DNA from: an uncultured Streptococcus sp.
Lineage (GTDB): Bacteria > Bacillota > Bacilli > Lactobacillales > Streptococcaceae
Direction: 5' to 3'
Assembly (NCBI GenBank): GCA_934201655.1
Contig: CAKPXD010000010.1
Span: 1-20,410 of the forward strand
Length of the DNA: 20,410 nucleotides
The notes under the pieces were generated by a model. It saw only the letters and a list, made by a program, of their open reading frames with translations. It did no database searches and had not been told where the DNA came from. Position 1 is the first letter of the stretch. The number at the start of each line of letters is the position of its first letter. Of the stretch, positions 1 through 9,164 are shown in pieces. Made by a program: the position numbers and the translations under genes.

Positions 1-1
1 C

Positions 2-532
2 ACTTACATGATGGGATTTGAAGAAAGCTTCGGTTACTTGATTAAGCCATTCGTACGTGATAAAGATGCTATCCAAGCCGTTCTTGTCGTTGCTGAACTT
101 GCTGCCTACTATCGCTCTCGTGGTTTGACTCTTGCTGACGGTATCGAAGAAATCTACAAAGAATACGGCTACTACGCAGAAAAGACAATCTCTGTTACCC
201 TTTCAGGTGTCGATGGTGCTGAACAAATCAAAGCGATTATGGCTAAATTCCGCAACAATGCTCCAAAAGAATGGAACGCAACAGAAATCACAATCGTAGA
301 AGACTTTAAAGCACAAACTTCCACTGCCGCTGATGGTACTGTAACAGCCTTGACTACTCCTCCAAGTGATGTCTTGAAATACACACTTGCGGATGGTTCA
401 TGGATTGCCGTTCGTCCTTCCGGTACTGAACCAAAAATCAAGTTCTACATTGCCGTTGTTGGTGAAAACAATGAAGATTCACAATCTAAGATTGCTAATA
501 TCGAAGCTGAAATCAATGCTTTTGTAAAATAA
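2..532 (+). CDS. pgm: Phosphoglucomutase/phosphomannomutase, C-terminal part (5' truncated by the window)
   Basis: Interconverts glucose-1-phosphate and glucose-6-phosphate, feeding UDP-glucose, capsule, teichoic acid and glycolipid synthesis in the cytosol. The frame is open from the window edge, so the true start lies upstream; the ATG at position 8 is internal. The C-terminal domain shows the alpha-D-phosphohexomutase phosphate-binding loop, RPSGTEPK, coded near 412-435, and an early GFEESFGYL segment typical of domain 3 sugar binding in this family. It ends in TAA and is followed seven bases later by a terminator, so it is the last gene of its transcript. In pneumococcus the same gene is followed by bta, as here (from memory). 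Confidence in the family is high. The exact substrate preference (glucose versus mannose) is inferred from the streptococcal pgm assignment. Confidence 0.93.
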   Translation, partial: TYMMGFEESFGYLIKPFVRDKDAIQAVLVVAELAAYYRSRGLTLADGIEEIYKEYGYYAEKTISVTLSGVDGAEQIKAIMAKFRNNAPKEWNATEITIVEDFKAQTSTAADGTVTALTTPPSDVLKYTLADGSWIAVRPSGTEPKIKFYIAVVGENNEDSQSKIANIEAEINAFVK

Positions 533-538
533 CAACTT

Positions 539-570
539 AAAAAGATGAGATGGTCTATCTCATCTTTTTT
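539..570 (+). terminator. Rho-independent terminator after pgm
   Basis: Perfect inverted repeat GATGAGAT (544-551) and ATCTCATC (557-564) with a 5-base loop, flanked by an A-run and followed by six T (565-570). It lies seven bases past the pgm stop. Confidence 0.92.
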
Positions 571-602
571 CGTATCAAATCTAAGCATTTTTAAAGACTT
601 TA

Positions 603-611
603 TGGCATACT
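603..611 (+). promoter_or_regulatory. Possible extended -10 promoter of bta
   Basis: TGG followed directly by CATACT (606-611) gives a TGN-extended -10 with 4 of 6 consensus bases. No good -35 is visible. The gene sits behind a terminator and so needs its own promoter; this is the best candidate in the gap. The ribosome site AGCGAGGA follows near 625-632. Confidence 0.4.
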
Positions 612-638
612 AGATTTAAAAGAAAGCGAGGAAAACTC

Positions 639-986
639 ATGGAACAATTTTTAGAAAATATTAAAGATCTTGAAGTGACAACTGTTGCGCGTGCGCAAGA
701 AGCTCTTGATAAAAAAGAAACTGCTACATTCTTTATCGGTCGCAAAACTTGCCCTTACTGCCGTAAATTTGCTGGCACATTGGCTGGTGTGGTAGCTGAA
801 ACCAAAGCACACATCTATTTCATCAATAGTGAAGAACCAAGTCAACTTGAAGCACTGCAAGATTTCCGTTCACGCTATGAAATCCCTACTGTACCAGGTT
901 TTGTTCATGTTGAAAATGGAGAGATTAAGGTTCGTTGCGACTCTTCTATGTCAGCTCAAGAAATCAAAGATTTTGCTGGCTTGTAA
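639..986 (+). CDS. bta: Thioredoxin-like protein, bacteriocin transport accessory (Bta/PedC) family
   Basis: A 115-aa single-domain thioredoxin fold. The redox motif is C38-P-Y-C41 and the usual thioredoxin cis-proline loop is IPTVP near residues 82-86. There is no signal peptide or membrane segment, so it should act in the cytosol or at the inner membrane face. Family members were named for genes beside class II bacteriocin clusters, where they help disulfide formation. No bacteriocin, immunity or ABC-exporter gene is near here, so a general thiol-disulfide role is just as likely. The ATG is chosen because AGCGAGGA lies seven bases upstream and the protein has typical family length. It is monocistronic between two terminators. 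The family call is firm; the physiological role is uncertain. Confidence 0.88.
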   Translation: MEQFLENIKDLEVTTVARAQEALDKKETATFFIGRKTCPYCRKFAGTLAGVVAETKAHIYFINSEEPSQLEALQDFRSRYEIPTVPGFVHVENGEIKVRCDSSMSAQEIKDFAGL

Positions 987-996
987 AAAGCATAAT

Positions 997-1023
997 AAAA
1001 AGAAGGCATTTGCCTTCTTTTTT
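997..1023. terminator. Bidirectional terminator between converging bta and vicX
   Basis: Stem AAAAAGAAGGC (997-1007), loop ATTT, and GCCTTCTTTTT (1012-1022). The A-run and T-run make it work in both directions. It serves bta on the plus strand and the vic operon on the minus strand, and it overlaps the vicX stop codon at 1022-1024. Confidence 0.92.
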
Positions 1024-1831
1024 ATATATCTGTCAATGGAGTTGCAGTGTCTGGAGACGTATCGTAAACTTGAAAATCTACTCCTACACCGAGATCTGCT
1101 TGAGCTAGCTGATTGACCATGGTCATGTGGGCTAGCTCCTTGATATTATTCTCTTTAGATAGATGTCCTAGGTAAATCTTCTTGGTACGATTTCCAAGTG
1201 TACGAATCATGGCATCTGCACCATCTTCATTTGATAGGTGGCCAAGGTCAGACAGGATGCGTTGCTTGAGTCGCCAAGCATAAGATCCTGCTCTCAGGAT
1301 TTCCACATCATGATTAGACTCAATCAAGTAACCATCTGCATTCTCGACAATGCTAGCCATACGATCACTAACATAGCCTGTATCCGTCAGCATAACAAAG
1401 CTCTTGTCATCCTTCATAAAACGATAGAATTGGGGAGCAACTGCATCATGGCTAACTCCAAAACTCTCAATGTCGATATCTCCAAATGTTTTAGTTTTTC
1501 CCATTTCAAAGATATGTTTTTGAGAAGAATCAACATTGCCTAGATACTTACTATTTTCCATGGCTTGCCAGGTCTTTTCATTTGCGTAAAGATCCATGCC
1601 ATACTTACGGGCCAAAACACCAACACCGTGGATATGGTCAGCATGTTCATGCGTTATCAAGATAGCATCCAAATCCTCTGGTTTACGATTGATTTCACCC
1701 AACAAACTTGTGATCTTTTTACCGGATAAGCCTGCATCTACTAAAATCTTTTTCTTAGGGGTTTCTAGATAGAAGGAATTTCCACTAGAACCCGATGCTA
1801 AAATACTATATTTAAAGCCTGTTTCACTCAT
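1022..1831 (-). CDS. vicX: VicX/WalJ (YycJ) metallo-beta-lactamase-fold hydrolase
   Basis: A 269-aa cytosolic MBL-fold protein. Metal-binding motif HEHADH spans residues 61-66 (H61, H63, D65, H66), with an early ASGSSGNS segment and a later Asp in LTDTGYVSD that fits the family's metal ligand. YycJ/WalJ proteins resemble DNA 5'-3' exonucleases, and loss in Bacillus and streptococci affects replication-linked and cell-wall phenotypes; the true substrate is not settled. It is the third gene of vicRKX, starting one base after the vicK stop, so it is almost certainly translationally coupled. Its stop codon lies inside the hairpin that ends the operon. Length and start match streptococcal orthologues. 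Confidence 0.95.
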   Translation of the reverse strand: MSETGFKYSILASGSSGNSFYLETPKKKILVDAGLSGKKITSLLGEINRKPEDLDAILITHEHADHIHGVGVLARKYGMDLYANEKTWQAMENSKYLGNVDSSQKHIFEMGKTKTFGDIDIESFGVSHDAVAPQFYRFMKDDKSFVMLTDTGYVSDRMASIVENADGYLIESNHDVEILRAGSYAWRLKQRILSDLGHLSNEDGADAMIRTLGNRTKKIYLGHLSKENNIKELAHMTMVNQLAQADLGVGVDFQVYDTSPDTATPLTDI

Positions 1832-1832
1832 T

Positions 1833-3182
1833 CTAGTCTTCTACTTCATCCTCCCATACTTCTTCTTTCACAGCATCATTATCATAAGGAAGAACAATGG
1901 TAAAGGTTGAACCCTTGCCATATTCACTCTTGGCCCAGATAAATCCATTGTGTTGCTTGATGATTTCTTTTGCTATGGCAAGACCTAAACCAGTCCCACC
2001 TTGGGCACGACTTCTAGCCTTATCAACCCTGTAGAAACGGTCAAAAATCTTCGGTAAATCTTCTTTAGGAATTCCAAGTCCTTGATCAGAAATGGATAAA
2101 ATCATCTGGTCATCAGTGGTTTTCATGCTAACCGTAATTTTCCCACCATCAGGGGAATACTTGATGGCATTGTTAAGAATATTATCGATTACCTGAGTCA
2201 TCTTGTCTGTATCAATTTCAATCCAGACCGATGTAATTGGATAATCACGAACCAACTCGTATTTCTTTTCTTGATCCTGGGCTCGTATCTTATCGAAACG
2301 GTTTAGGATAAACGTAATGAAAGCTGTAAAGTTAATCAATTCAACATCTAAATGGCTAGTTGCATTATCAATACGCGAAAGATGCAAGAGGTCCGTCACC
2401 ATTCGCATCATACGGTTGGTCTCATCTAAAGATACTTTGATAAAATCAGGAGCAACAGGTTCATATAATGCACCCTCATCCAAGGCCTCAAGATAAGATT
2501 TTACACTGGTCAATGGAGTTCGCAATTCATGACTAACGTTTGAAACGAATAGTCTTCTCTCGCGTTCTTCTTTTTCCTGCTCAGTTGTATCGTGAAGCAC
2601 AGCAACAAGTCCTGAAATAAAACCTGATTCTCTCCGAATTAAAGCGAAGCGTACACGCAAACTAATATACTCCCCATTTACATTTTGGGAATAAATCATC
2701 ATTTCAGGACTTTGCGTAATCAAGTCTCTGAGTTCATACTCATCTTCAATCTTGAGCAACTCTAAAATGTTTTGATTGAGCGCGTCATCACTTTCGACTC
2801 CAAGTTGTCTTTTAGCCATATCATTAATCATAGTGATTTGACCACGACGATTTGTTGCAAGAACCCCATCAGTCATGTATGATAGGATACTATGCAATCT
2901 TTTACTTTCCTGCTCAAGGTTTTCCTGAGTTAGACGAATAACTTCAGACAAATCATTTAGATTATTGGTAATATTGGTTATTTCAGTATTCCCCTGCATA
3001 TCTAATACCTGAGAATAATCACCAGCAATTAAATCTTTAATCTTTTGATTTAACTGTTTGAGTCGAATATTATCTCTTCGGCCTTCAAGCAAGAGAAAGC
3101 TAACAAGCATAATAAAACCAATTAATATGAGTACAAAGACGAAATCTCTGGTTAAAATTGTTTGTTTAATTATATCAATCAT
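1833..3182 (-). CDS. vicK: VicK/WalK sensor histidine kinase
   Basis: A 449-aa membrane kinase that phosphorylates VicR and controls cell-wall hydrolases and surface proteins. It has one hydrophobic segment at about residues 14-33, then a HAMP-like linker (about 35-90), a PAS domain (about 95-200), the HisKA dimerisation helix with phosphoacceptor H218 in SHELRTPL, and an HATPase domain. That domain shows an N box ([14 protein letters not shown], 333-346), a G1 box (DQGLGIP, 366-372), an F box around FDRFYR and a G2 box (GTGLGLA). The single transmembrane segment with almost no outer domain is the streptococcal form; Bacillus WalK has two segments and a large external loop. It overlaps the end of vicR by eight bases. 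The acidic C-terminal tail is typical of streptococcal VicK. Confidence 0.97.
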   Translation of the reverse strand: MIDIIKQTILTRDFVFVLILIGFIMLVSFLLLEGRRDNIRLKQLNQKIKDLIAGDYSQVLDMQGNTEITNITNNLNDLSEVIRLTQENLEQESKRLHSILSYMTDGVLATNRRGQITMINDMAKRQLGVESDDALNQNILELLKIEDEYELRDLITQSPEMMIYSQNVNGEYISLRVRFALIRRESGFISGLVAVLHDTTEQEKEERERRLFVSNVSHELRTPLTSVKSYLEALDEGALYEPVAPDFIKVSLDETNRMMRMVTDLLHLSRIDNATSHLDVELINFTAFITFILNRFDKIRAQDQEKKYELVRDYPITSVWIEIDTDKMTQVIDNILNNAIKYSPDGGKITVSMKTTDDQMILSISDQGLGIPKEDLPKIFDRFYRVDKARSRAQGGTGLGLAIAKEIIKQHNGFIWAKSEYGKGSTFTIVLPYDNDAVKEEVWEDEVED

Positions 3183-3879
3183 TATTTCTCATATAATAAC
3201 CCACACCACGACGAGTTAAGATATATTCAGGTCTACTTGGTGTGTCTTCAATTTTCTCACGTAGACGTCTAATGGTAACGTCGACAGTACGAACATCACC
3301 AAAATAATCATAACCCCAAACAGTCTCAAGGAGATGTTCACGGGTAATAACTTGACCAAGATGAGAAGCTAAGTGATGCAACAACTCAAACTCTCTGTGA
3401 GTTAAGTCCAATTCTTCTCCATATTTTTTGGCTACATAAGCATCTGGAAGAATCTCTAAATCCCTAATTTGAAGACTTTGAAATTTAGTATCTTCCTCTT
3501 GGTTGTCAACTGCAACTAACTCCGTACGACGAAGAAGAGCCTTCACACGCGCTTGTAGCTCACGGTTTGAAAATGGCTTGGTCACATAATCATCCGCACC
3601 AAGTTCAAGACCAATAACCTTGTCAAACTCACTATCTTTTGCCGAAAGCATGATAATTGGAACACTACTTGTCTTGCGAATTGTTTTAGCCACTTCAAGA
3701 CCATCAATTTCTGGAAGCATCAAATCCAAGATAATAATATCTGGTTTCTCAGCTTCAAACAAATCGATGGCTTCGCGTCCATTAAAGGCTGTAACAACCT
3801 CATAACCTTCCTTGGTCATATTAAATTTAATAATATCTGAGATTGGTTTTTCATCATCTACAATCAATATTTTTTTCAT
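3175..3879 (-). CDS. vicR: VicR/WalR OmpR-family response regulator
   Basis: A 234-aa cytosolic regulator, generally essential in streptococci because it drives peptidoglycan hydrolase genes such as pcsB. The receiver domain (1-120) shows the acidic pocket in VDDE, phosphoacceptor D52 in IILDLMLP and K101 in TKPF. The C-terminal winged-helix DNA-binding domain (about 130-232) carries LTHREFELL and the recognition-helix region [14 protein letters not shown]. The start is supported by AAAGGTGA 5-6 bases upstream and by a strong TATAAT promoter 25 bases upstream. It is first in vicRKX. mutY lies just upstream on the same strand with no visible terminator, so read-through from mutY could add to expression. 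Confidence 0.97.
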   Translation of the reverse strand: MKKILIVDDEKPISDIIKFNMTKEGYEVVTAFNGREAIDLFEAEKPDIIILDLMLPEIDGLEVAKTIRKTSSVPIIMLSAKDSEFDKVIGLELGADDYVTKPFSNRELQARVKALLRRTELVAVDNQEEDTKFQSLQIRDLEILPDAYVAKKYGEELDLTHREFELLHHLASHLGQVITREHLLETVWGYDYFGDVRTVDVTIRRLREKIEDTPSRPEYILTRRGVGYYMRNND

Positions 3880-3903
3880 ATAGTCACCTTTTTCCTTATA
3901 TCA

Positions 3904-3912
3904 ATTATACCA
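3904..3912 (-). promoter_or_regulatory. Extended -10 promoter of vicRKX
   Basis: On the minus strand TGG-TATAAT (3912 to 3904) is a consensus extended -10. No strong -35 is visible. The predicted start is near 3897, leaving a leader of about 18 bases that contains the AAGGAAAAAGGTGA ribosome region. Confidence 0.75.
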
Positions 3913-3949
3913 AAAAAATGGAAAGAAGACACGAAAGACTGGTATTATC

Positions 3950-5107
3950 CTATCTTTTTAAATATGCTTGCCAAATTTTTTGTTGAGGTTTTGCTAGTGG
4001 ATAGAGGTCAAACTCTTCAGGAGTTAACCAAACTACCTCTTTATCAAAATATTCTTTGCTATCAACTACTTGCCCGGATAGGATTCGTACATGCCACTTT
4101 CGATGGCTAAAGATATGTTTGACTTCTTCGAAATGACTATCCTGCCACTCAACTTCTAAATCATAATCCTGCTCAAAACTTTCTTGTGGTGATGGCCCAA
4201 GTTGAATAGATGATTCAGCTACCTGATTAAAGAGATTTAATTCCTCTTGATTCTTTGAAAATTCATAAACCTCAATCAAGGGAAAATGCCAAAATCCAGC
4301 TAGTAACTTTTCACTTTCATTCTTTTCTAGTAAAAACTGTCCTTTAGCATTTTGAACAACTAAAGCATTAAGATAGACGGGAACTTGCTTTTTCTTTGGC
4401 GCTTTAATGGGATAGCGATCCATTGTTCCATTTTGATAGGCAGCACTAAACTCTTTTACTGGACTATCTTCTGGTCTCGGATTAACGGGTGCCTCAATAT
4501 CTGAACCCAAATCCATCAAGGCTTGATTGAAATCACCTGGACGTTCAGGATCAATTAAGATTTCCATCATAACTTGAAAAATTTTACGATTGCTGGGATT
4601 CCCTATATCGTGATTTACTTCAAATAAGCGAGCCAAAACACGCATGACATTCCCATCAACTGCTGGTTGTGGTAGATTAAAGGCAATACTTGAAATAGCT
4701 CCGGCTGTATAGGGACCTATCCCTTTCAAGCTTGAAATACCTTCGTAAGTTGAAGGAAATTCTCCATTAAATTCATTCATAATCTGCTGAGCCGCAGTTT
4801 GCATATTACGAACACGCGAATAATATCCAAGACCTTCCCATGCCTTTAATAAGCGTTCTTCAGGTGCATTAGCTAAAGTCTCTACAGTCGGAAACCATTC
4901 TAAAAAACGTTCGTAATATGGAATAACAGTATCAACTCTGGTCTGCTGTAACATGATTTCAGATACCCAGATATGGTATGGATTTTTACTTCTTCTCCAA
5001 GGTAAGTCCCGCTTATTTTCATCATACCAAGCTAAAAGTTTTTTTCGGAAAGATAGAATTTTCTCCTCTTCCCACATGGACACGCCATATTTCTCCAAAT
5101 CTAACAT
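3950..5107 (-). CDS. mutY: MutY adenine DNA glycosylase, iron-sulfur-cluster-free form
   Basis: Removes adenine mispaired with 8-oxoguanine in base-excision repair. Numbering from the ATG at 5107 (385 aa): catalytic E50 in SEIMLQQTRV, helix-hairpin-helix LKGIGPYTAGA (127-137), catalytic D151 in VDGNVMRVLAR, and a C-terminal NUDIX-like 8-oxoG-recognition domain (about 240-385). The usual C-x6-C-x2-C-x5-C cluster loop after the catalytic domain is absent; the region around 200-228 has none of these cysteines, and the whole protein has no cysteine. The reading frame extends upstream to 5185, but that part overlaps the promoter. The 5107 ATG matches streptococcal orthologues yet has no ribosome site. 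A GTG at 5083 has GGAG nine bases upstream and is the main alternative, followed by the ATG at 5077. Confidence 0.9.
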   Translation of the reverse strand: MLDLEKYGVSMWEEEKILSFRKKLLAWYDENKRDLPWRRSKNPYHIWVSEIMLQQTRVDTVIPYYERFLEWFPTVETLANAPEERLLKAWEGLGYYSRVRNMQTAAQQIMNEFNGEFPSTYEGISSLKGIGPYTAGAISSIAFNLPQPAVDGNVMRVLARLFEVNHDIGNPSNRKIFQVMMEILIDPERPGDFNQALMDLGSDIEAPVNPRPEDSPVKEFSAAYQNGTMDRYPIKAPKKKQVPVYLNALVVQNAKGQFLLEKNESEKLLAGFWHFPLIEVYEFSKNQEELNLFNQVAESSIQLGPSPQESFEQDYDLEVEWQDSHFEEVKHIFSHRKWHVRILSGQVVDSKEYFDKEVVWLTPEEFDLYPLAKPQQKIWQAYLKR

Positions 5108-5113
5108 ATATCT

Positions 5114-5142
5114 AGTATAGCATATCCTTATAGGATACTCAA
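5114..5142 (-). promoter_or_regulatory. Promoter of mutY
   Basis: On the minus strand: -35 TTGAGT (5142-5137), 17-base spacer, TGC-extended -10 TATACT (5119-5114). The expected first transcribed base is 5107, the A of the annotated ATG. The spacer holds a small palindrome, TATCC-TATAA-GGATA (5123-5137). Confidence 0.72.
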
Positions 5143-5216
5143 AAAATGAAAATTGTCCTTGTTTTAGTATCGACTCTCTTATCATGCCTGACTATCAGAC
5201 ATACTCTACTCTTTCT

Positions 5217-5244
5217 GTTATTTTCTATGATTTTTTGATATAAT
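5217..5244 (+). promoter_or_regulatory. Promoter of pepX
   Basis: Extended -10 TGA-TATAAT at 5236-5244 with only a weak -35 region around 5215-5221. The leader of about 27 bases contains AAAGGAGAT (5265-5273) just before the ATG. It is divergent from the mutY promoter, about 95 bases away. Confidence 0.7.
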
Positions 5245-5277
5245 GACTCTTGAATGATTCTTTAAAAGGAGATATCC

Positions 5278-7557
5278 ATGCGTTTTAATCAATTTAGTTA
5301 TTATCCCGTTACAAACCAACAAGCTTTACAGGAATTATCCTGTCTTGGGTTCAAGATCGACCCTGCGCTTTCAACTAAAGAACAGTTTGAAGCTTTTGTT
5401 AGAACTTATTTTTTCAATTACAAAAATACGGATTATCCCCTCTCAACTTTAGCGGTTGACAAGGAGACTGACCTGCTCACTTTCTTCAATTCTGATCGTG
5501 AATTAACTTCAGAAATTTTCTATACTGTTGCCTTTCAGTTGCTTGGATTCAGCTACCTTATAGACTTCGAAGATGGTCTAGCTTTTCATAAAGAAACGGC
5601 ATTCCCTATTGTATACGGAGATTTGATTGACAATCTCTATCAACTCCTTAACACGCGCACTAAAAAGGGAAATACCTTGATTGATCAGCTAGTTAGTGAT
5701 GGTCTTATCCCTGAGGACAATGATTACCACTACTTCAATGGAAAGAGTTTGGCTACTTTCTCAACTAACAATGTTATTCGTGAAGTTGTTTATGTGGAAA
5801 CTCGTATTGATTCTGATAATGATGGTCTACCTGATTTAGTCAAAGTTAGCATCATCCGTCCGACTTACAATGGCAAAATTCCAGCAGTCATGACTGCAAG
5901 TCCTTACCATCAAGGAACCAATGATAAAGCTAGTGATAAGGCCCTTTACAAAATGGAAGCTGAACTAGAAGTCAAAGAACCACACGAGATTAGCTTAGAA
6001 GAGCCAAGTATTAGTTTTATTGAGCCAGTTGGCCAAGCAGACTTCGTTCCAGAAGCTGAAGAAAAACTCACTCATATCAATAGTAGCTACACACTTAACG
6101 ACTACTTCCTTACAAGAGGATTTGCAAATATCTACGTATCTGGTCTTGGTACAAAGGATTCTCAAGGTCAGATGACTAATGGTGACTACCGACAAGTTGA
6201 AGCCTATAAAAATGTCATTGATTGGCTCAATGGCCGTTGTCGCGCCTTTACAGACCATAGTCGTGAACGCCAAGTCAAGGCTGACTGGTCCAACGGTAAG
6301 GTAGCAACTACTGGTCTTTCTTATCTAGGAACAATGTCTAATGGTCTTGCTAGCACAGGAGTTGATGGTTTAGAGGTCATCATTGCTGAAGCCGGTATTT
6401 CTTCTTGGTACAACTATTACCGAGAAAATGGTCTGGTAACAAGCCCTGGTGGCTATCCAGGGGAGGACTTCGATTCATTAGATGAATTAACTTATTCTCG
6501 TAATCTCTTAGCTGGTGACTATATTCGTGGAAACGAGGCTCATAAAGATTCTATAGAAGAACTCAAGAAAAATCTAGACCGTAAAACTGGAGATTATAAC
6601 CAATTTTGGCATGACCGCAACTACCTACTCAATGCCCAAAAGGTTAAGGCTGAAGTTGTCTTTACTCACGGTTCACAAGACTGGAATGTAAAACCACTTC
6701 ATGTCTATCAAATGTTCAATGCTCTTCCAAGCAATATTAAAAAACATCTCTTTTACCATAACGGCGCCCATGTTTATATGAACAACTGGCAGTCTATTGA
6801 TTTCCGTGAATCCATGAATGCCCTTTTGACACAGAAATTATTGTGTCAAAGCACTAACTACCAACTTCCAAGTGTCGTTTGGCAAGACAATACTGCTCCT
6901 CAAACTTGGCTGTCACTTGAAGATTTTGGAAATCAAACTGACCATAAAACTTTCTCTTTAGGTACTGAGGAAGCTGTCATTGAAAATCATTACCAAGATT
7001 CTGACTTCGAACGATTTGGAAAAACTTACCAAACCTTTAACAATGAACTTTATCAAGGTAAAGTCAATCAGATTACCATTGATCTTCCAGTGACTGAAGA
7101 TCTTCATATCAATGGTCGTGTTAAACTAAACCTTCGTCTCAAGTCAAGTACCAATAAAGGGCTTCTCTCTGCTCAACTTCTCGAACTTGGTCAAAAGAAA
7201 TACCTTCAACCTTATCCTGGAGTCTTGGCTGCTCGTACGATTGATAATGGACGATACCATATGCTGGAAAACCTTTGTGAACTACCATTTAGTCCAAATG
7301 CTCAACGTGTTATTACCAAAGGCTACCTCAACCTCCAAAATCGTCATAATTTATTAAAAATTGAAGAAGTTAAACCAGATGAATGGATGGAATTCCAATT
7401 TGAACTCCAACCAACAATTTACAAACTTAAAGAAGGCGATACTCTCCGTCTCGTTCTTTATACTACTGATTTTGAAATTACTATACGTGACAATACTAAT
7501 TATCAATTAACTGTAGACCTTGCGCAATCTAGTCTTGAAATCCCAAATCAAAAATAG
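5278..7557 (+). CDS. pepX: X-prolyl dipeptidyl aminopeptidase
   Basis: Releases X-Pro dipeptides from peptide N-termini (S15 family serine peptidase), completing breakdown of proline-rich peptides taken up from host proteins. The length of 759 aa is close to the lactococcal enzyme. The catalytic triad is at the classic positions: S348 in TGLSYLG, D468 in GSQDWNVKP and H498 in NGAHVY. The N-terminal helical domain (about 1-150), alpha/beta-hydrolase core (about 165-540) and C-terminal jelly-roll-like domain are all present. No signal peptide is seen, so it is cytosolic, although exported roles have been reported in some streptococci. The start has an AAAGGAGAT ribosome site five bases upstream. 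It is a single-gene transcript with its own promoter and terminator. Confidence 0.97.
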   Translation: MRFNQFSYYPVTNQQALQELSCLGFKIDPALSTKEQFEAFVRTYFFNYKNTDYPLSTLAVDKETDLLTFFNSDRELTSEIFYTVAFQLLGFSYLIDFEDGLAFHKETAFPIVYGDLIDNLYQLLNTRTKKGNTLIDQLVSDGLIPEDNDYHYFNGKSLATFSTNNVIREVVYVETRIDSDNDGLPDLVKVSIIRPTYNGKIPAVMTASPYHQGTNDKASDKALYKMEAELEVKEPHEISLEEPSISFIEPVGQADFVPEAEEKLTHINSSYTLNDYFLTRGFANIYVSGLGTKDSQGQMTNGDYRQVEAYKNVIDWLNGRCRAFTDHSRERQVKADWSNGKVATTGLSYLGTMSNGLASTGVDGLEVIIAEAGISSWYNYYRENGLVTSPGGYPGEDFDSLDELTYSRNLLAGDYIRGNEAHKDSIEELKKNLDRKTGDYNQFWHDRNYLLNAQKVKAEVVFTHGSQDWNVKPLHVYQMFNALPSNIKKHLFYHNGAHVYMNNWQSIDFRESMNALLTQKLLCQSTNYQLPSVVWQDNTAPQTWLSLEDFGNQTDHKTFSLGTEEAVIENHYQDSDFERFGKTYQTFNNELYQGKVNQITIDLPVTEDLHINGRVKLNLRLKSSTNKGLLSAQLLELGQKKYLQPYPGVLAARTIDNGRYHMLENLCELPFSPNAQRVITKGYLNLQNRHNLLKIEEVKPDEWMEFQFELQPTIYKLKEGDTLRLVLYTTDFEITIRDNTNYQLTVDLAQSSLEIPNQK

Positions 7558-7571
7558 TTAGAAAACCAGAA

Positions 7572-7602
7572 AACCCGTGATACAAATATCACGGGTTCTT
7601 TT
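7572..7602. terminator. Bidirectional terminator between pepX and the obg-linked small gene
   Basis: Stem AACCCGTGATA (7572-7582), loop CAAA, TATCACGGGTT (7587-7597), then CTTTT. On the minus strand the stem is followed by TTTTCTGGTTTTC, so it should also end the transcript coming from obg. Confidence 0.88.
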
Positions 7603-7606
7603 ATTC

Positions 7607-7768
7607 TTATTTTTTTTCTTCGGCTTGTTTCTTCATTCTCGCAAGTCTCAATGAACGATTGGGATTGAGACGATTAAAAAGTTCTTCTAATTTCTTTTCA
7701 TTCCAGACGTCTGCAGCAGAAACAAAATTTCCATCAGCATCTCGGAAAGATATTGGTTTATCACCCAT
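7607..7768 (-). CDS. Small 53-aa protein downstream of obg, function unknown
   Basis: A short gene with a full set of signals: ATG at 7768, TAA at 7609-7607, and TAGGAGAT ending six bases before the start and touching the obg stop codon, only nine bases away. The protein begins MGDKPISFRDADGNFVSAAD, continues with an amphipathic helix (VWNEKKLEELFNRLNP) and ends in a very basic and acidic tail rich in Arg, Lys and Glu. It is soluble, with no membrane segment or cysteine. It resembles short conserved hypothetical proteins next to obg in other streptococci, from memory; I do not recognise a named family. Co-transcription with obg is strongly implied, with the terminator beginning about 10 bases after its stop. 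Confidence 0.82.
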   Translation of the reverse strand: MGDKPISFRDADGNFVSAADVWNEKKLEELFNRLNPNRSLRLARMKKQAEEKK

Positions 7769-7777
7769 AGCTATCTC

Positions 7778-9088
7778 CTAGTCTACAAATTCAAACTCAA
7801 ATTTTCCAATACGGACAAGGTCGCCGTCCTTAGCGCCACGAGCACGAAGAGCTTCGTCAACTCCCATACCACGCAACTGACGCGCAAATTTCATGACAGA
7901 CTCATCACGATCAAAGTTAGTCATATTAAAGAGTTTCATGAGTTTTTCACCTGAAAGAACCCATGTCGCATCATCGTCACGACCAATCTCAAATGGTTTT
8001 TCTTCTTCATCAAAGCCATAGTATGCTTCTTCTTCCATCTCTGACTCATCATAAAGAAGGAATTCTGGAGTCTTATCAAGAAGTTCAGCTGTTGCATCTA
8101 ATAAAGGTGCAAGACCTTGCTTAGTCAAACCTGAAATCGGGAAAATTTGTGGTAATTCTTCAAACTCATCATAATTTGCAGCCAATTTTTTCTTGAACTC
8201 TTTAAGGTTTTCCTGACTTTCTGACATATCCATCTTGTTAGCAACAATGATTTGTGGACGCTCCATAAGACGAAGGTTATAAGATTCAAGTTCCTTATTG
8301 ATTGCTAAATAATCCTCATAAGGATCACGTCCTTCACTAGCTGACATGTCAATGATATGAAGAATAACGCGAGTACGCTCGATATGGCGAAGGAACTGGG
8401 TCCCTAAGCCAACACCTTGGCTAGCACCTTCAATCAATCCAGGAAGGTCTGCAACAGCAAAGGATTCACCGGACTGGGTACGAACCATACCAAGATTTGG
8501 TACAATTGTCGTAAAGTGGTAGGCACCAATTTTTGGCTTAGCAGAGGTAATCACGCTAAGGAGTGTTGATTTACCAACAGATGGGAAACCAACCAAACCA
8601 ACATCCGCAAGGATTTTAAGTTCTAACTGTAATTCACGTTCTTGACCAGGTTCTCCGTTTTCTGAGATTTCTGGCGCAGGATTTTTTGGTGTTGCAAAAC
8701 GGATATTTCCACGTCCACCACGTCCACCATGAGCTACAATAAACTCTTGACCGTTCTCAATTAAATCAGTGATGACTTTTCCAGTCTCCGCATCACGCAC
8801 AGTTGTCCCTTGAGGTACACGGACAATCAAATCCTCAGCTCCTCTACCATGCATTCCTTTTGTCATCCCTTTTTCACCTGATTGGGCCTTGAAATGACGA
8901 TTGTAACGGAAGTCCATAAGGGTACGTAAACCTTCGTCTACAACGAAAACAACGTTACCACCACGTCCTCCATCACCGCCCCAAGGTCCACCGTTAGGGA
9001 CATATTTTTCACGACGAAAAGCAACCATGCCATCGCCACCATTACCAGCCTTTACTTTAATCTTGGCTGTGTCTAAAAACATACTCAT
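7778..9088 (-). CDS. obg: GTPase Obg/CgtA
   Basis: An essential GTPase that binds the 50S ribosomal subunit and takes part in ribosome assembly and stress signalling. The 436-aa protein has the glycine-rich Obg fold (about 3-160) and the G domain: G1 GFPSVGKST (167-175), switch region TTIVPNLG, G3 DLPG (214-217), G4 NKMD (284-287) and G5 SGL (319-321). An acidic linker with the [17 protein letters not shown] stretch leads to the C-terminal OCT domain (about 365-436). The first ATG at 9088 gives [12 protein letters not shown], as in pneumococcus; the second ATG two codons on would be equally functional. A weak AGTGAGAAGAG ribosome site precedes it. A hairpin with a T-run lies 17-39 bases upstream (separate entry). 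Confidence 0.97.
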   Translation of the reverse strand: MSMFLDTAKIKVKAGNGGDGMVAFRREKYVPNGGPWGGDGGRGGNVVFVVDEGLRTLMDFRYNRHFKAQSGEKGMTKGMHGRGAEDLIVRVPQGTTVRDAETGKVITDLIENGQEFIVAHGGRGGRGNIRFATPKNPAPEISENGEPGQERELQLELKILADVGLVGFPSVGKSTLLSVITSAKPKIGAYHFTTIVPNLGMVRTQSGESFAVADLPGLIEGASQGVGLGTQFLRHIERTRVILHIIDMSASEGRDPYEDYLAINKELESYNLRLMERPQIIVANKMDMSESQENLKEFKKKLAANYDEFEELPQIFPISGLTKQGLAPLLDATAELLDKTPEFLLYDESEMEEEAYYGFDEEEKPFEIGRDDDATWVLSGEKLMKLFNMTNFDRDESVMKFARQLRGMGVDEALRARGAKDGDLVRIGKFEFEFVD

Positions 9089-9104
9089 ATTCTCTTCTCA
9101 CTTT

Positions 9105-9127
9105 AAAAAGGGCTGGGAAAATCCCAG
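9105..9127 (-). terminator. Short hairpin with T-run between the DUF4044 gene and obg
   Basis: On the minus strand CTGGGA-TTT-TCCCAG (9127-9113) is followed by CCC and five T (9109-9105). It is a weak-to-moderate intrinsic terminator, or an attenuator placed directly ahead of the obg ribosome site. Confidence 0.6.
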
Positions 9128-9164
9128 TCACCAACTATTTGAAATAAATCCTACAACTAGCAAT

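Noticed and set aside
639..986. Bacteriocin cluster suggested by the bta name
   Set aside because: No double-glycine peptide, immunity gene or bacteriocin exporter lies nearby; the gene stands alone between terminators.
5108..5185. N-terminal 26-codon extension of mutY up to an ATG at 5185
   Set aside because: The extension covers the -35 and -10 of the mutY promoter and is absent from the streptococcal MutY start I recall.
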